A stretch of 64,000 bases of DNA, from NCBI GenBank assembly GCA_963773195.1, contig CAVZAE010000005.1, positions 682,001 through 746,000 on the forward strand. Direction: 5' to 3'. Below, piece by piece: positions 10,102 through 18,968 of this stretch (the first letter of the stretch is position 1; the number at the start of each line of letters is the position of its first letter). The position numbers and the translations under genes are program-made. The notes under the pieces were generated by a model. That model was not told the DNA's origin, ran no database searches, and saw nothing but the letters and a program-made list of their open reading frames with translations. The stretch is from CAIWHR01 sp963773195 (GTDB lineage: Bacteria; Pseudomonadota; Gammaproteobacteria; Burkholderiales; Casimicrobiaceae).

Positions 10102-11009
10102 GCGGTTTCTGGTCGGCGTGGGTGATCCTGCTCATCGTCTTCAATCTCGGCATCACGCTGTTCCTGTTCGTATGGGGACTGCGGGTCCGGATCCCGACGC
10201 AGCCCGATGGCACGAGCGGCCACGTCTGGGCGCATGGGGTGCTGCGCGAAGGCATCCGCAACCTGCCGACCTGGTGGATCGTCCTTTCGACGGCGATGTT
10301 CATCGCGGGCTTCGGCTACCTCGCGCTCTACCCGGGTTTCGGCGCCTTCAAAGGCGTCCTGGACTGGACGTCGCATGGCGAGCTCGCGCGCGATCAGGCG
10401 AAGAACGCCGAACTCCTTGGCGTCATGCGCGATCGCGTGCGCGGCAAGACCGTCGAGGTGCTGGCGACCGATCCGGAGGCGCTCCGTGTGGGCGAGAGGC
10501 TATTTGTCGACAACTGCGCGGCGTGCCATGGCCGCAATGCGCGCGGCAATCTCGCGGTCGGCGCGCCCGACCTTACCGATGCCGACTGGCTCTATGGTGG
10601 CGATGGCGAAGCGATCCTGACCAGCATCAAGGAGGGCCGCCGCGGCGCGATGCCCGCGTTCGCGGGCAAGCTGCCGGATCAGTCGATCGTCAACCTCGCT
10701 CACTACGTGGCGAGCCTGTCAGGATATCCGCACGACTCGCTCAAGGCGTTCCAGGGCAGGCAGCTGTTCATCAACTGCGTGCCCTGTCACGGCGCCGACG
10801 CCAAGGGAAACAAGGCAATGGGGGCACCGAATCTGACCGACGCGGTCTGGCTGTACGGCCGCAATATCTCCGACATTGTCCAAACCATTGGCCAGGGCCG
10901 CACCGGCCTGATGCCGGCGTGGCGCGATCGCCTGGGCGACGACGGTTCGGCGCTGGTCGCCGCCTGGGTGTATGCGCAGTCGCACGCCCGTTCCGCCACG
11001 CGTCCGTGA
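10098..11009 (+). CDS. ccoP: cytochrome c oxidase, cbb3 type, diheme subunit III
   Basis: This 303-residue diheme cytochrome c has two N-terminal membrane segments (about residues 5-27 and 55-77) and two periplasmic cytochrome domains. Heme motifs are CAACHG near residue 141 and CVPCHG near 229. Each is followed by an AxDLTD/APNLTD and GxxxxMPA(F/W) methionine-ligand segment. It accepts electrons from soluble cytochromes or bc1. The start overlaps ccoQ, and the end overlaps a small membrane ORF. Confidence 0.95.
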   Translation: MSGFWSAWVILLIVFNLGITLFLFVWGLRVRIPTQPDGTSGHVWAHGVLREGIRNLPTWWIVLSTAMFIAGFGYLALYPGFGAFKGVLDWTSHGELARDQAKNAELLGVMRDRVRGKTVEVLATDPEALRVGERLFVDNCAACHGRNARGNLAVGAPDLTDADWLYGGDGEAILTSIKEGRRGAMPAFAGKLPDQSIVNLAHYVASLSGYPHDSLKAFQGRQLFINCVPCHGADAKGNKAMGAPNLTDAVWLYGRNISDIVQTIGQGRTGLMPAWRDRLGDDGSALVAAWVYAQSHARSATRP

Positions 11010-11175
11010 CCTGAACGGTGCGCCCCCGTCCGGCCTCTGGTACCGGCAACCGATCGTCTGGCTTGGCGCCGCCATCCTGTTGGCGTCGATCGTCGGCTGC
11101 CTCGCCATGATCGTATTGGCGTGGAGCCATCCCGATCCGCCGGTCGCAATCCCTCGTACGGACGCGACGCGATGA
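10972..11175 (+). CDS. small membrane protein between ccoP and ccoI (possible short FixH-like)
   Basis: This 67-residue ORF has one strong membrane span (about residues 29-51) preceded by WYRQPIVW. That arrangement resembles the N-terminus of FixH/CcoH-type assembly proteins (WYR-P-WLW, then a helix), which normally sit exactly here between ccoP and ccoI. The periplasmic domain of FixH is absent. It overlaps both neighbours, and its stop overlaps the ccoI start. The identification as truncated FixH is positional and weak; translation is likely given the tight packing. Confidence 0.55.
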   Translation: MRSRTPVPPRVRDLNGAPPSGLWYRQPIVWLGAAILLASIVGCLAMIVLAWSHPDPPVAIPRTDATR

Positions 11176-13637
11176 CTATGGCAACGCACGGCTGCTGGCA
11201 CTGCGGCGAGCCGCTGCCCGCCGATCCGCCGCAGGCGCGCGTCGCCGGCATCGCACACCCCGTGTGTTGCCACGGCTGTCGCGCCGTGGCCGAATGGATC
11301 GGCGACCTGGGATTGTCCGACTACTACCGGCTGCGGAGCGAACCGTCCGCGCGCGCCCCTGACCCCGACGATTCGGCCATGACCGCGGCCGCCGTGGCGC
11401 GGCCGGAGCTCTCGCGCCATGTCGTGCAGACGCTGGTCGACGGCAGCAGCGAGGCGATCGTGCTCCTTGACGGCGTGCGCTGCACCGCATGCTGCTGGCT
11501 GATCGAGCGAGCCCTGGGACAGCTGCCGGGAATACGCGAAGTCGGGATCAATGCCGCCGCGCGCCGCGCGCGCGTCGTCTTCGACGGCCGCTCCGTGTCG
11601 CTCGCGCGGATCGTCGATGCGCTCGCACGCGTCGGCTACCGCGCGTTGCCGCTCGACCGCGCCGCGCTCGACGACACGCGCCGGCGCGAGTCGCGAGACG
11701 CGCAGAAACGCCTCGCGGTCGCCGGTTTCGGCGCGATGCAGGCGATGATGTACGCGAGTGCGCTGTGGTTCGGCGCGTTCGACGGCGCCGACATCACGAC
11801 GCGCGATCTCTTCCGCTGGCTCACGCTGCTGGTCGCAACGCCCGTCGTGTTCTATTCGGCAGCGCCGTTCTTCGCTGGCGCCATTCGCCTGCTCGCGGCC
11901 CGTCACCTCGGCATGGACGTGCCGGTGGCGTTGGCCATTGCCCTGATCTACGCGGGAAGCATGGTCGAAGTCGTAACGGGCGGCCCCGACGTCTGGTTCG
12001 AATCGGCCAGCATGTTCGTGTTCTTCCTGTGTGTCGGCCGCTATCTGGAGCTGCGCGCGCGTCATCGCGCAGGCGATCTGTCCGATGCACTCGCCCGATT
12101 GACGCCCGTGTTCGCCGATCGGGTCGAGCCCGACGGATCGTTGTTGCGCGTCGGCGCGTTCGAGATTGCGCCGGGCGATCGCGTCATCGTTGCCGATGGA
12201 GGAAGCGTCCCCGCCGACGGCGTGCTCGAAAGCGCCGAATGCCGCGTCGACGAAGCGCTCCTCTGCGGTGAATCCGCGCCCGTCATTAAGCGACGCGGCG
12301 AACCGCTCTGCGCCGGCAGCATCGTCGTCGGTGCGCCGGCGACGCTCCGGGTGGCGCGCGTCGGCGCCGATACCGTCGTCGCGGGTATCGTCGCGTTGAC
12401 CGGCCGCGCGGCCAGCGCCAAGCCGCGGCTGGCGCGCGAAGGCGAGCTCGCGGCCGCCGGCTTTGTCGCGCGCGTTCTCGTGCTCGCCGCCTGCACGGCG
12501 GTGGGCTGGGCCATCGTCGATCCTTCGCGCGCATTCGCGGCGACGGTGGCGGTGCTCGTCGTCGCGTGTCCGTGCGCGTTCGCGCTGGCGGCGCCAGCGG
12601 CGGTGACCCGGGCGCTCGCGGTGCTGAGCGGCCGCGGCGTGCTGGTCGTGCGCCCGGATGCTCTCGAGACGCTGGCCTCGGCCACGCACGTGCTCTTCGA
12701 CAAGACCGGGACGTTGACCGAGCCGTCGATTCCCCCGGAAGGCGTCGCAATGGTTCGCGATATCGGCCGCGACGCTGCGCTCGGCCTTGCGGCGGCGCTC
12801 GCGCAGGGCAGCCGCCACCCCCTCGCCCGTGCATTCGGCGCCGCGGCGCGCGCTCCGTTGCCTGCCGTCCTGGCGCGCGACAGCGTCGCGGGGCGTGGCG
12901 TTGCGGGTGTCATCGCCGGACGTCGCTATCGCCTCGGCCGCGCCGACTACGCGCTCGCGCTGGATCGACTGCCGCCGCAGTGGGACGACGCCGTCGTGCT
13001 CGCCGACGACGACGGCGCGATCGCCGCGTTCAGTGTTGGCGAGCGGCCGCAACCGGGGGCGCGCGCGGCCGTGGAAGCGCTGCACCGCCAGGGCCTGAGC
13101 GTGGCGATGACAAGCGGCGATGCGAAAGCAAAGGTGGCCACTGCTGCCGCAAGCCTCGGCATCGAGACGTGGGCCGCGCGCCAATCGCCCGCGGACAAGC
13201 TCGCGCGCCTCGAGTCGCTGCGTCGCGCGGGCGCACGCGTGGTGGTCGTCGGCGATGGCGTCAACGATGCGCCGGTGCTTGCAGGAGCCGACGTCGCCGT
13301 TGCCGTGGGCTCGGCTGCCGACGCCGCGCAGGCCGCCAGCGACATCGTGATCACCGGACATCTCGGCGCGCTCGCGGACACACGGGCGCTCGCGCGCGAG
13401 ATGCTCTCGATCCTGCGCCAGAATCGACGCTGGGCGCTCGTGTACAACCTCGCGGCGGTGCCGCTTGCGGCGCTGGGCTTCGTGCCGCCCTGGCTGGCCG
13501 CGCTCGGCATGTCGGCAAGCTCGCTCGGCGTCGTACTGAACGCACTGCGGATCGGCCGTGCCTCAACCGCCGTGAGCCATCGTGACGGCTCGACCGCCGA
13601 GCCGGCGGCGATCCTTCGGACACGCGCGTCGACATGA
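11172..13637 (+). CDS. ccoI: cation-translocating P-type ATPase for cbb3 oxidase copper supply
   Basis: This 821-residue P1B ATPase has a cysteine-rich N-terminus (CWHCGEPL, CCHGCRAV) and a heavy-metal domain with CTACCW. The transmembrane CPC motif is CPCAFALAAP, the phosphorylation site is DKTGTLTE, and the hinge is GDGVNDAPVL. This matches FixI/CcoI, which exports copper for assembly of the CcoN CuB centre rather than for detoxification. The start follows the small ORF with overlap, and the 3' end overlaps ccoS. The gene is intact. Confidence 0.94.
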   Translation: MTMATHGCWHCGEPLPADPPQARVAGIAHPVCCHGCRAVAEWIGDLGLSDYYRLRSEPSARAPDPDDSAMTAAAVARPELSRHVVQTLVDGSSEAIVLLDGVRCTACCWLIERALGQLPGIREVGINAAARRARVVFDGRSVSLARIVDALARVGYRALPLDRAALDDTRRRESRDAQKRLAVAGFGAMQAMMYASALWFGAFDGADITTRDLFRWLTLLVATPVVFYSAAPFFAGAIRLLAARHLGMDVPVALAIALIYAGSMVEVVTGGPDVWFESASMFVFFLCVGRYLELRARHRAGDLSDALARLTPVFADRVEPDGSLLRVGAFEIAPGDRVIVADGGSVPADGVLESAECRVDEALLCGESAPVIKRRGEPLCAGSIVVGAPATLRVARVGADTVVAGIVALTGRAASAKPRLAREGELAAAGFVARVLVLAACTAVGWAIVDPSRAFAATVAVLVVACPCAFALAAPAAVTRALAVLSGRGVLVVRPDALETLASATHVLFDKTGTLTEPSIPPEGVAMVRDIGRDAALGLAAALAQGSRHPLARAFGAAARAPLPAVLARDSVAGRGVAGVIAGRRYRLGRADYALALDRLPPQWDDAVVLADDDGAIAAFSVGERPQPGARAAVEALHRQGLSVAMTSGDAKAKVATAAASLGIETWAARQSPADKLARLESLRRAGARVVVVGDGVNDAPVLAGADVAVAVGSAADAAQAASDIVITGHLGALADTRALAREMLSILRQNRRWALVYNLAAVPLAALGFVPPWLAALGMSASSLGVVLNALRIGRASTAVSHRDGSTAEPAAILRTRAST

Positions 13638-13840
13638 ACAGCCTCGTGTTCCTGATTCCGCTGTCGGTGCTGCTCGTCATCGGCGCCGGCATCGCGTTGT
13701 TCTGGGCCGTGAACCGCGGTCAATTCGACGACATGGAGACGCCAGGGCTGTTGCCGCTCGACGATGCCGAAGGATCGCCAGACGACCTCGCGCGGAACGA
13801 CCCCGCGCGTTCCCCTCGGAAAACGGCCGGGCCCCTCGCG
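13634..13840 (+). CDS. ccoS: CcoS-like oxidase maturation protein, in frame with downstream SafE
   Basis: The first 45 residues are a textbook CcoS: one membrane span (about residues 3-26), then FWAVNRGQFDDMETPG and an acidic stretch. CcoS is needed for cofactor insertion into cbb3 oxidase. Normally it stops shortly afterwards. Here the frame has no stop and continues through a 25-residue polar linker into the first methionine of the TauE/SafE-like gene at 13841, giving an apparent fusion. The end coordinate marks the domain boundary, not a stop codon. A missed stop by indel is possible. Confidence 0.75.
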
Positions 13841-14567
13841 ATGACCGGCGGACTCACGCTCGGCGCAGCTCTGTTGCTCGGCTTCGCGGCCAGCGGACAT
13901 TGCGTCGCGATGTGCGGCGGGATATCGGCCGCGCTCGGCGTCGCTACGGCGACGGATGCGCGCGGGAAGCCCCGCGCGGCGCTGCTCGTCGCGTACCAGG
14001 TGGGTCGAATGCTCTCTTACGCGATCGCGGGCGGACTGCTCGGCGGCGCGCTGGGTTTCGTCGTCGGCCTGGCTCGACCTCGACGCGGTGCGCGTGGCGC
14101 TGCGCGCGCTGTCCGCTGTCGCACTCGCCGTCGCCGCGCTGGTCGCCTTCGGAGCGCTGCGCGATCCCGGCGCACGCATCGGCAAGCTGCTGTGGCCGCG
14201 GCTCGCACCGTTGGGCAAGCGCTTGCTGCCGGTCACGAGCCTGCCCCGTGCGCTGGGCTTCGGTATGGTGTGGGGCTGGATGCCCTGCGGCTTCGCGTAC
14301 ACCGTGATGATGATCGCGGCGCTCGAGCACGATGCGCTGCGCTCGGCCGCGACGATGCTGGCGTTCGGCCTCGGCACTGCGCCGGCGATGATCGCGGTCG
14401 CCTTCGGCGTCCGTCGCGCTGCGGGATTCGCGCCGGGCAGTTCCGGCAGGCGCATTGCAGGCGCCGTGCTCATTGCCGGCGCGGCACTGACCTTGTTCGC
14501 GCCGCAGATCGTCGCCGCCGCGCCCTGGTTGCATCCCTGGATGCCCTACCTCTGCCGGGTCGACTGA
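13841..14567 (+). pseudogene. sulfite exporter TauE/SafE family membrane protein, frameshifted
   Basis: The N-terminal part carries the motif GHCVAMCGG typical of the SafE/UreH-like proteins that commonly follow ccoS in beta- and gammaproteobacteria and are linked to cbb3 assembly. Membrane-helix coding continues in this frame to about 14065, then switches to another frame (from about AWLDLD). There it runs to the stop at 14565-14567 with GWMPCGFAYTVMM and further helices. Total length restored would be about 242 residues. One indel near 14065-14075 explains it, either biological or technical. Confidence 0.75.
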
Positions 14568-14597
14568 CCGGCGGCGCCGGCCGCAGTCGAGAAAGAT

Positions 14598-15008
14598 CTA
14601 CGGGAGTTGATCAGTTCCGCGATCGGAGTGAGTTGCACCAGCACCTCGTCTCCCAAATCTCGTTTTCGTCTCCTTGTCGCTTGTCGCAGTCCAAGTCAGG
14701 AGTGCCGTCAGGATCGCGTGCAGTGACGACCGCCGGCCACAGCAGCGGTCCGACCCACCGCCGTGAGTGCCGAGATAGGCGAGATACGCGTGACATGCGC
14801 ACTGTAGGTCAGCATGCCGATCCGCGGCGGCCAGGCCAGCAGGCGACCCCAACGCGATGAGGGCGATGCCGGTCACGCGCGCCACTGTCATGGCGATGCC
14901 GGTCAGTTCCGCGCCGAGCAGCAGTCGCCCGACGAGCGATGGAACTATCAGCAACGCCGCGCCGGTCGCGGCTTCGCCCACCGCGGCAAGCACAAGCACC
15001 CGTTTCAT
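14598..15008 (-). pseudogene. small hydrophobic membrane protein, frame-disrupted
   Basis: The first 55 residues form two hydrophobic segments (LAAVGEAATGAALLIVPSL and VARVTGIALIALG) of a small membrane-protein family I recognise by pattern but cannot name. The middle part is polar and arginine-rich, unlike a membrane protein. Hydrophobic coding then resumes as YLAYLGTHGG and LHAILTALLTWTA. This suggests at least two compensating indels. It starts 15 bp upstream of the arylsulfatase stop on the same strand. No function is assigned. Confidence 0.5.
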
Positions 15009-15023
15009 CGCACCGGTCCGAGG

Positions 15024-17531
15024 CTAGAGCTCATCGCGCGCCCGGGCGAGGGCCTTGTGCACCACCTCCTGCTCCTCTGCCGTCAACTTTTCTTCGCCGA
15101 GGTTGAAGGTCACCTTGTTGATCTTGCCGGTGAATTTGAACGGAACATCGTAGCGATACTCGATGAGCGCCAGCGGCGTGCGGGTGTCCTGGCCGATGTC
15201 GAAGTCTTCATCCTCCGGGAACACGATCGGAATGGTGTGCTCCATCGAATTCCTTGCTACCTCCTTGCCGTCCACAGAGAGCACGCCCGTACCTCCCTTC
15301 CCCAGGCCCGGCCCGTCTGACTTGAAGTCGAAGACGATGGTGTGCTTGCCCGCGCTCAACTCAGGCCCCTCCCACGTCGTGCGCTTGAGGTCGAGCAGGT
15401 TGTAGAGGAACACGACCTTGCCCCGGCCGACGCCGAGCTCGCCCTTGCTCAGAAACAAGCCGTAGCCGCCGAAGCGCCCACCGTCGGTGACGATCATGCC
15501 TTCCGCCCCGCCGGACGGAATCGTGACCTCTGCAGTGATCGTGTACGACCGGTTCCGGATGTTCGGAGCGCCGCTGTTGGGGATGCTGATCAACTCTCCG
15601 GAGTAGCTGAAGACGTTGCGTCCGGCCGTCAGGTCGGGCTTCGGCGAGACAAAGCGCGTGAGCGTCGAGTTGTCGAGCGGCAGCACGTCAAACTTCTTCG
15701 CCTCGGCGTAGAAGAGGTCCTGCATCTGCCTGAGCTTCTCCGGCATCTGGGACGCCAGGTCGTTGCTCTCGGTGGGATCCCCCGATTGCAGATCACCGAC
15801 GTTGTAGAGCTCCCACTTGTACCCGGTGAGCACGTCGGGCGGTGCGTCAGTGCTTAACTTCCAGGGAGTCGTGGCCGGGGTCGTCGCCGCGATCCAACCG
15901 TCGTGGTAGATGGCGCGGTTGCCGAGCATCTCGAAATATTGTGTCGCGTGTCGGCTTGGGGCGTTGGCGCCCGCCTTGTTCCACGTATACGCCATGCTCA
16001 CGCCGTCCATCGGGCGCTGCTTGATGCCGTCGAGCGTATCCGGTAGCGGGATGCCCGTCACCTCGAGGATCGTCGGAGCGATGTCGATGAGGTGATGGAA
16101 CTGGCGGCGGATGCCACCCGGGTCGTTGATGTGGCCGGGCCACGACATGGCCACGCCCTGAGCCGTTCCGCCGTAATGCGATGCCACTTGCTTCACCCAC
16201 TGGAATGGTGTGTCCATCGCCCAGGACCAGCCGGCCGCGAAGTGCGGGAAGGTGCGCTCAGACCCCCAGAACTCATACCAGAGAAACTGATCCTTGACCG
16301 GCACCTCGACCCCATTGAAAGTGGTGAACTCGTTCGGCGTGCCGTTGAGCATGCCTTCGGAGCTGGCGCCATTGTCGCCGGCGATGTAGATGATCAGCGT
16401 GTTGTCGAGCTGGCCCAGGTCCTCGACCGCCTGGATGACGCGTCCGATTTCGTGGTCGGTGTACGCGAGGTACGCCCCGTACACGTCGGCTTGCTTGATG
16501 AAGAGTTTCTTCTCTTCGAAGCTCAGCGAGTCCCACTCGGGCAGATCCTTCGGCCAGGGTGTCAGCTGAGCGTTCGCAGGCATGATGCCCAGCTGCTTCT
16601 GGTTGGCGAAGATGGTCTCGCGCACCTTGTTCCAGCCACCGTCGAACAGATGCATGTCGCTGATCTTCTTGATCCACTCCGGCGTCGGATGATGCGGCGA
16701 ATGCGTGCCGCCCGGTACGTAATAGACGAAGAACGGCTTGTCGGGCGCGATTGCCTTCAACTCCTTCATGTAGTGGATCGCGTCGTCGGCCATGGCCGTG
16801 GTCAGGTTCCAGCCCGGATTGCCCTGGAAAGGGTAGATGGGCGTCGTATTGCGAAACAGGTTCGGCTGCCACTGGCTCGTGTCGCCGCCGACGAAGCCAT
16901 AGAAGTACTCGAAGCCCATGCCGCCGGGCCACTGGTCGAAGGGCCCGGCCGCGGTCGCCTGATAGAACGGCGTGTTGTGATTCTTGCCGAACCATGAGGT
17001 CGCGTACCCGTTGTCCCTGAGGATGGCGCCGATGGTGCCGTTCTCCTTGCGGATGACCGAGTCGTAGCCCGGGAATCCCGTCGCAGTTTCGCCCACGACG
17101 CCGAAGCCGGCGACGTGATGGTTGCGCCCGGTGATCAACGCGGCGCGCGACGGCGAGCACAGCGCGGTGGAGTGGAAGTTGGTGTAGCGCAGACCCGCCT
17201 TGGCGACGCGATCCATGACGGGCGTTGGGACGACGCCGCCGAACGTGCCCGGCGCGCCGAACCCGCTATCGTCGGTCATGATCAAGAGGACGTTGGGTGC
17301 GCCCTTCGGCGGCACGACCCGCGGTGCCCACCACTGCTTCGACTCCGAGGCTTTCTCCTTGATCACCCCGCCGAACTTCGGATCGGGCGGTGGCAGCTGC
17401 TTGCCGTCGAGAGTCGTGGTGGCGCTCGGCGAACCCACCTGACCGGTTATCTGCTGCGCCGAGGCCGACCCCAGGCACAAGGCTGCGACCATCAGCGAGA
17501 TGGACACCGTGCAGGCGTGGCGCGACTTCAT
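15024..17531 (-). CDS. arylsulfatase, exported
   Basis: This 835-residue sulfatase begins with a Sec signal ending at SASAQ. The formylglycine consensus CSPSRAALITGR is at about residues 127-138, with LLIMTDDSGFG (metal-binding aspartates) before it and the metal-binding IAGDNGA later. The length and C-terminal beta-rich domain fit large type I arylsulfatases that hydrolyse sulfate esters in the periplasm. The start is set at the ATG before the signal peptide. A frame extending to 17690 is open but its extra residues derive from a decayed response-regulator gene, so they are excluded. Substrate is unknown. Confidence 0.92.
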   Translation of the reverse strand: MKSRHACTVSISLMVAALCLGSASAQQITGQVGSPSATTTLDGKQLPPPDPKFGGVIKEKASESKQWWAPRVVPPKGAPNVLLIMTDDSGFGAPGTFGGVVPTPVMDRVAKAGLRYTNFHSTALCSPSRAALITGRNHHVAGFGVVGETATGFPGYDSVIRKENGTIGAILRDNGYATSWFGKNHNTPFYQATAAGPFDQWPGGMGFEYFYGFVGGDTSQWQPNLFRNTTPIYPFQGNPGWNLTTAMADDAIHYMKELKAIAPDKPFFVYYVPGGTHSPHHPTPEWIKKISDMHLFDGGWNKVRETIFANQKQLGIMPANAQLTPWPKDLPEWDSLSFEEKKLFIKQADVYGAYLAYTDHEIGRVIQAVEDLGQLDNTLIIYIAGDNGASSEGMLNGTPNEFTTFNGVEVPVKDQFLWYEFWGSERTFPHFAAGWSWAMDTPFQWVKQVASHYGGTAQGVAMSWPGHINDPGGIRRQFHHLIDIAPTILEVTGIPLPDTLDGIKQRPMDGVSMAYTWNKAGANAPSRHATQYFEMLGNRAIYHDGWIAATTPATTPWKLSTDAPPDVLTGYKWELYNVGDLQSGDPTESNDLASQMPEKLRQMQDLFYAEAKKFDVLPLDNSTLTRFVSPKPDLTAGRNVFSYSGELISIPNSGAPNIRNRSYTITAEVTIPSGGAEGMIVTDGGRFGGYGLFLSKGELGVGRGKVVFLYNLLDLKRTTWEGPELSAGKHTIVFDFKSDGPGLGKGGTGVLSVDGKEVARNSMEHTIPIVFPEDEDFDIGQDTRTPLALIEYRYDVPFKFTGKINKVTFNLGEEKLTAEEQEVVHKALARARDEL

Positions 17532-17860
17532 CTGATGTCTCCCAAATATCCGTGCGATCGTTGCCGGTGGTTTCGCGGTCGAGACGTTCGCGTCCGAGGC
17601 GGAGTTTTCGAGTCGCGTCGAGGCAACGCGCACGCCTGGATCGTCGTCCAGCACCGCTGGAAGCGGCATAGCGCTCACCATCTTGACCACACGGTATCAA
17701 GCGCACGCGGCTGATCCAACTGGACCTTGGTCCAGGTATCGGGCGCGGCACAGGCGGGGCGGAGCTACCTTAAGTGCTGCGCGTCCAGCCCGCGCAGGCG
17801 CGCTCCGCCATGTTCACGGCAACCACGTGCACGCTCATCTTGCACATCACTACGGTACAG
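17532..17860 (-). pseudogene. decayed copy of response-regulator locus (scar)
   Basis: No intact gene lies here. On the minus strand the start region reads VSAMPLPAVLDDDPGVRVASTRL, close to the N-terminus of the receiver protein at 24011-24391. Upstream of it the DNA (about 17660-17760) aligns by eye with 24365-24460 at high identity. About 17790-17850 resembles the 3' end of the FixJ-like gene at 24473-24560. The stretch thus looks like a duplicated and deleted remnant of the two-component locus 6.7 kb away. It now serves as the upstream region of the arylsulfatase. Confidence 0.6.
17720..17735. promoter_or_regulatory. perfect 16-bp palindrome, candidate regulator binding site (copy 1)
   Basis: CTGGACCTTGGTCCAG is a perfect inverted repeat. 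The same 16 bp, in the same flanking context, occurs at 24430-24445 upstream of the receiver gene. Retention in a decayed copy suggests it may still bind a regulator acting on the arylsulfatase. The identity of the regulator (possibly the FixJ-like protein encoded nearby) is inference. Confidence 0.5.
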
Positions 17861-18050
17861 GTGTCGCCGGCCTACTGGCAGGCGTTGGCATTTTGACGAC
17901 TCGATCGCCCAAGTCTTTCAGATACCGCTGGAACCCCGGCGACTCGAGCACAATCCTCCCGACTGCCGCGCGCAGCCGCTCGACCGCTTCGGGTGCCAGC
18001 ACGAACGACGTCGGCTGCTCGTTGAGATACGCGCGCTCGTCGGCATACAA
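17850..18050 (-). pseudogene. C-terminal fragment of a patatin-like gene
   Basis: The 66-residue frame matches the C-terminus of the patatin-like protein encoded at 20416-21910. Both share LNEQPTSFVL/LNQQPTSFVL, AVERLRAAVG/AVDRLRAAAG and SPGFQRYLKD/SPEFQRLLKD. The catalytic part is absent and no start with a ribosome site is visible. It is best read as a leftover of a second patatin-like copy, lost in the same rearrangement that left the response-regulator scar next to it. Confidence 0.65.
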
Positions 18051-18119
18051 CTAGCTCCCCGTGTCAACTCTACTGGCGTGCAGTATTCCTCGGCTGCGGC
18101 GCGCACACGATTTCGCGGA

Positions 18120-18839
18120 TCATGCGTGGGCCTTGGACGCCACCGGGCCGGCGGCGAGCTGGCGCAGGATGCCGATCAGCTCAAGATTCGCGGGCGAACC
18201 GCGATCGCTGATGGCCTCGATCGTGTTGGCCTGGGTCAGACGATTGAGCCGAGTCAGCAGGCGGATGGGCTGGCGGCGGGTGAGCTTGGCCTCGGACGAG
18301 TACCAGCGGAAAAACAGCCGGAAGAGTTCGCCATCGCCGAACAGCATGTCGAGCTCGTGGATGGTGACGTAGACCAGGAACAGCACCATCAACCACAGCT
18401 GGATCGAGAGGAAGTGCGGCCACGAGAACTTCGCAACGAGAAAACCCGGGAAGTCGGCAAGCGCGCCGCCATCGAACACAAAATGGATCAACGCCTCGCT
18501 TAATCGGAACGCGAACACGACGACCCAGTAGATCGCGGTCTTGAAGGCGATGGGCTGGATCAGCGGCGCGCCGTCGAAGCGGCGCATGAACGGAAGGTGG
18601 TCGACCACCAGCACTGCCTTGCCGACCAGCAGCGCGGCGAGGGTCGCGGCGACGAAGCCACTGTATTCGATGCCCTGCTCCTTGAGGATGAGCCACTTGG
18701 TCCACAGGATCAGGTTGAAGCCAATGAAGAAGAAGATTACCGTCGGTAGCATGTGCCGCATCTGCTCGAGCAACCAATCGAAGGCGCGGCGCCAGACCGG
18801 CCGCTTCGCGCCCTCGTCGGCGACTGCGGTCGTGCTCAT
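18120..18839 (-). CDS. integral membrane protein, unknown function
   Basis: This 239-residue protein has about four membrane spans (around residues 31-50, 62-84, 106-126 and 145-165). It has a basic N-terminus (KRPVWRRAFDWLLEQ) and a soluble C-terminal tail of about 70 residues rich in arginine and leucine. I do not recognise the family. The start (MSTTAV) follows a TTGGGAGAGAAC ribosome site. It lies in the exported/membrane gene run between the arylsulfatase and the patatin-like lipoprotein, which gives no specific role. Confidence 0.75.
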   Translation of the reverse strand: MSTTAVADEGAKRPVWRRAFDWLLEQMRHMLPTVIFFFIGFNLILWTKWLILKEQGIEYSGFVAATLAALLVGKAVLVVDHLPFMRRFDGAPLIQPIAFKTAIYWVVVFAFRLSEALIHFVFDGGALADFPGFLVAKFSWPHFLSIQLWLMVLFLVYVTIHELDMLFGDGELFRLFFRWYSSEAKLTRRQPIRLLTRLNRLTQANTIEAISDRGSPANLELIGILRQLAAGPVASKAHA

Positions 18840-18968
18840 GGTTCTCTCCCAAGAGTACTTCGGGAACCGATGACCGGCTTGCACATCCCGTTACAAGGCT
18901 AAACCCGATTGGTATCGCAATCAGCAACGAATCGGGTGCCGCGCGTGAGCTCCGCCCGGAGTCACTCG

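Noticed and set aside
15024..17690. 888-residue version of the arylsulfatase beginning upstream of the signal peptide
   Set aside because: The extra N-terminal residues come from a decayed receiver gene and would bury the signal peptide.
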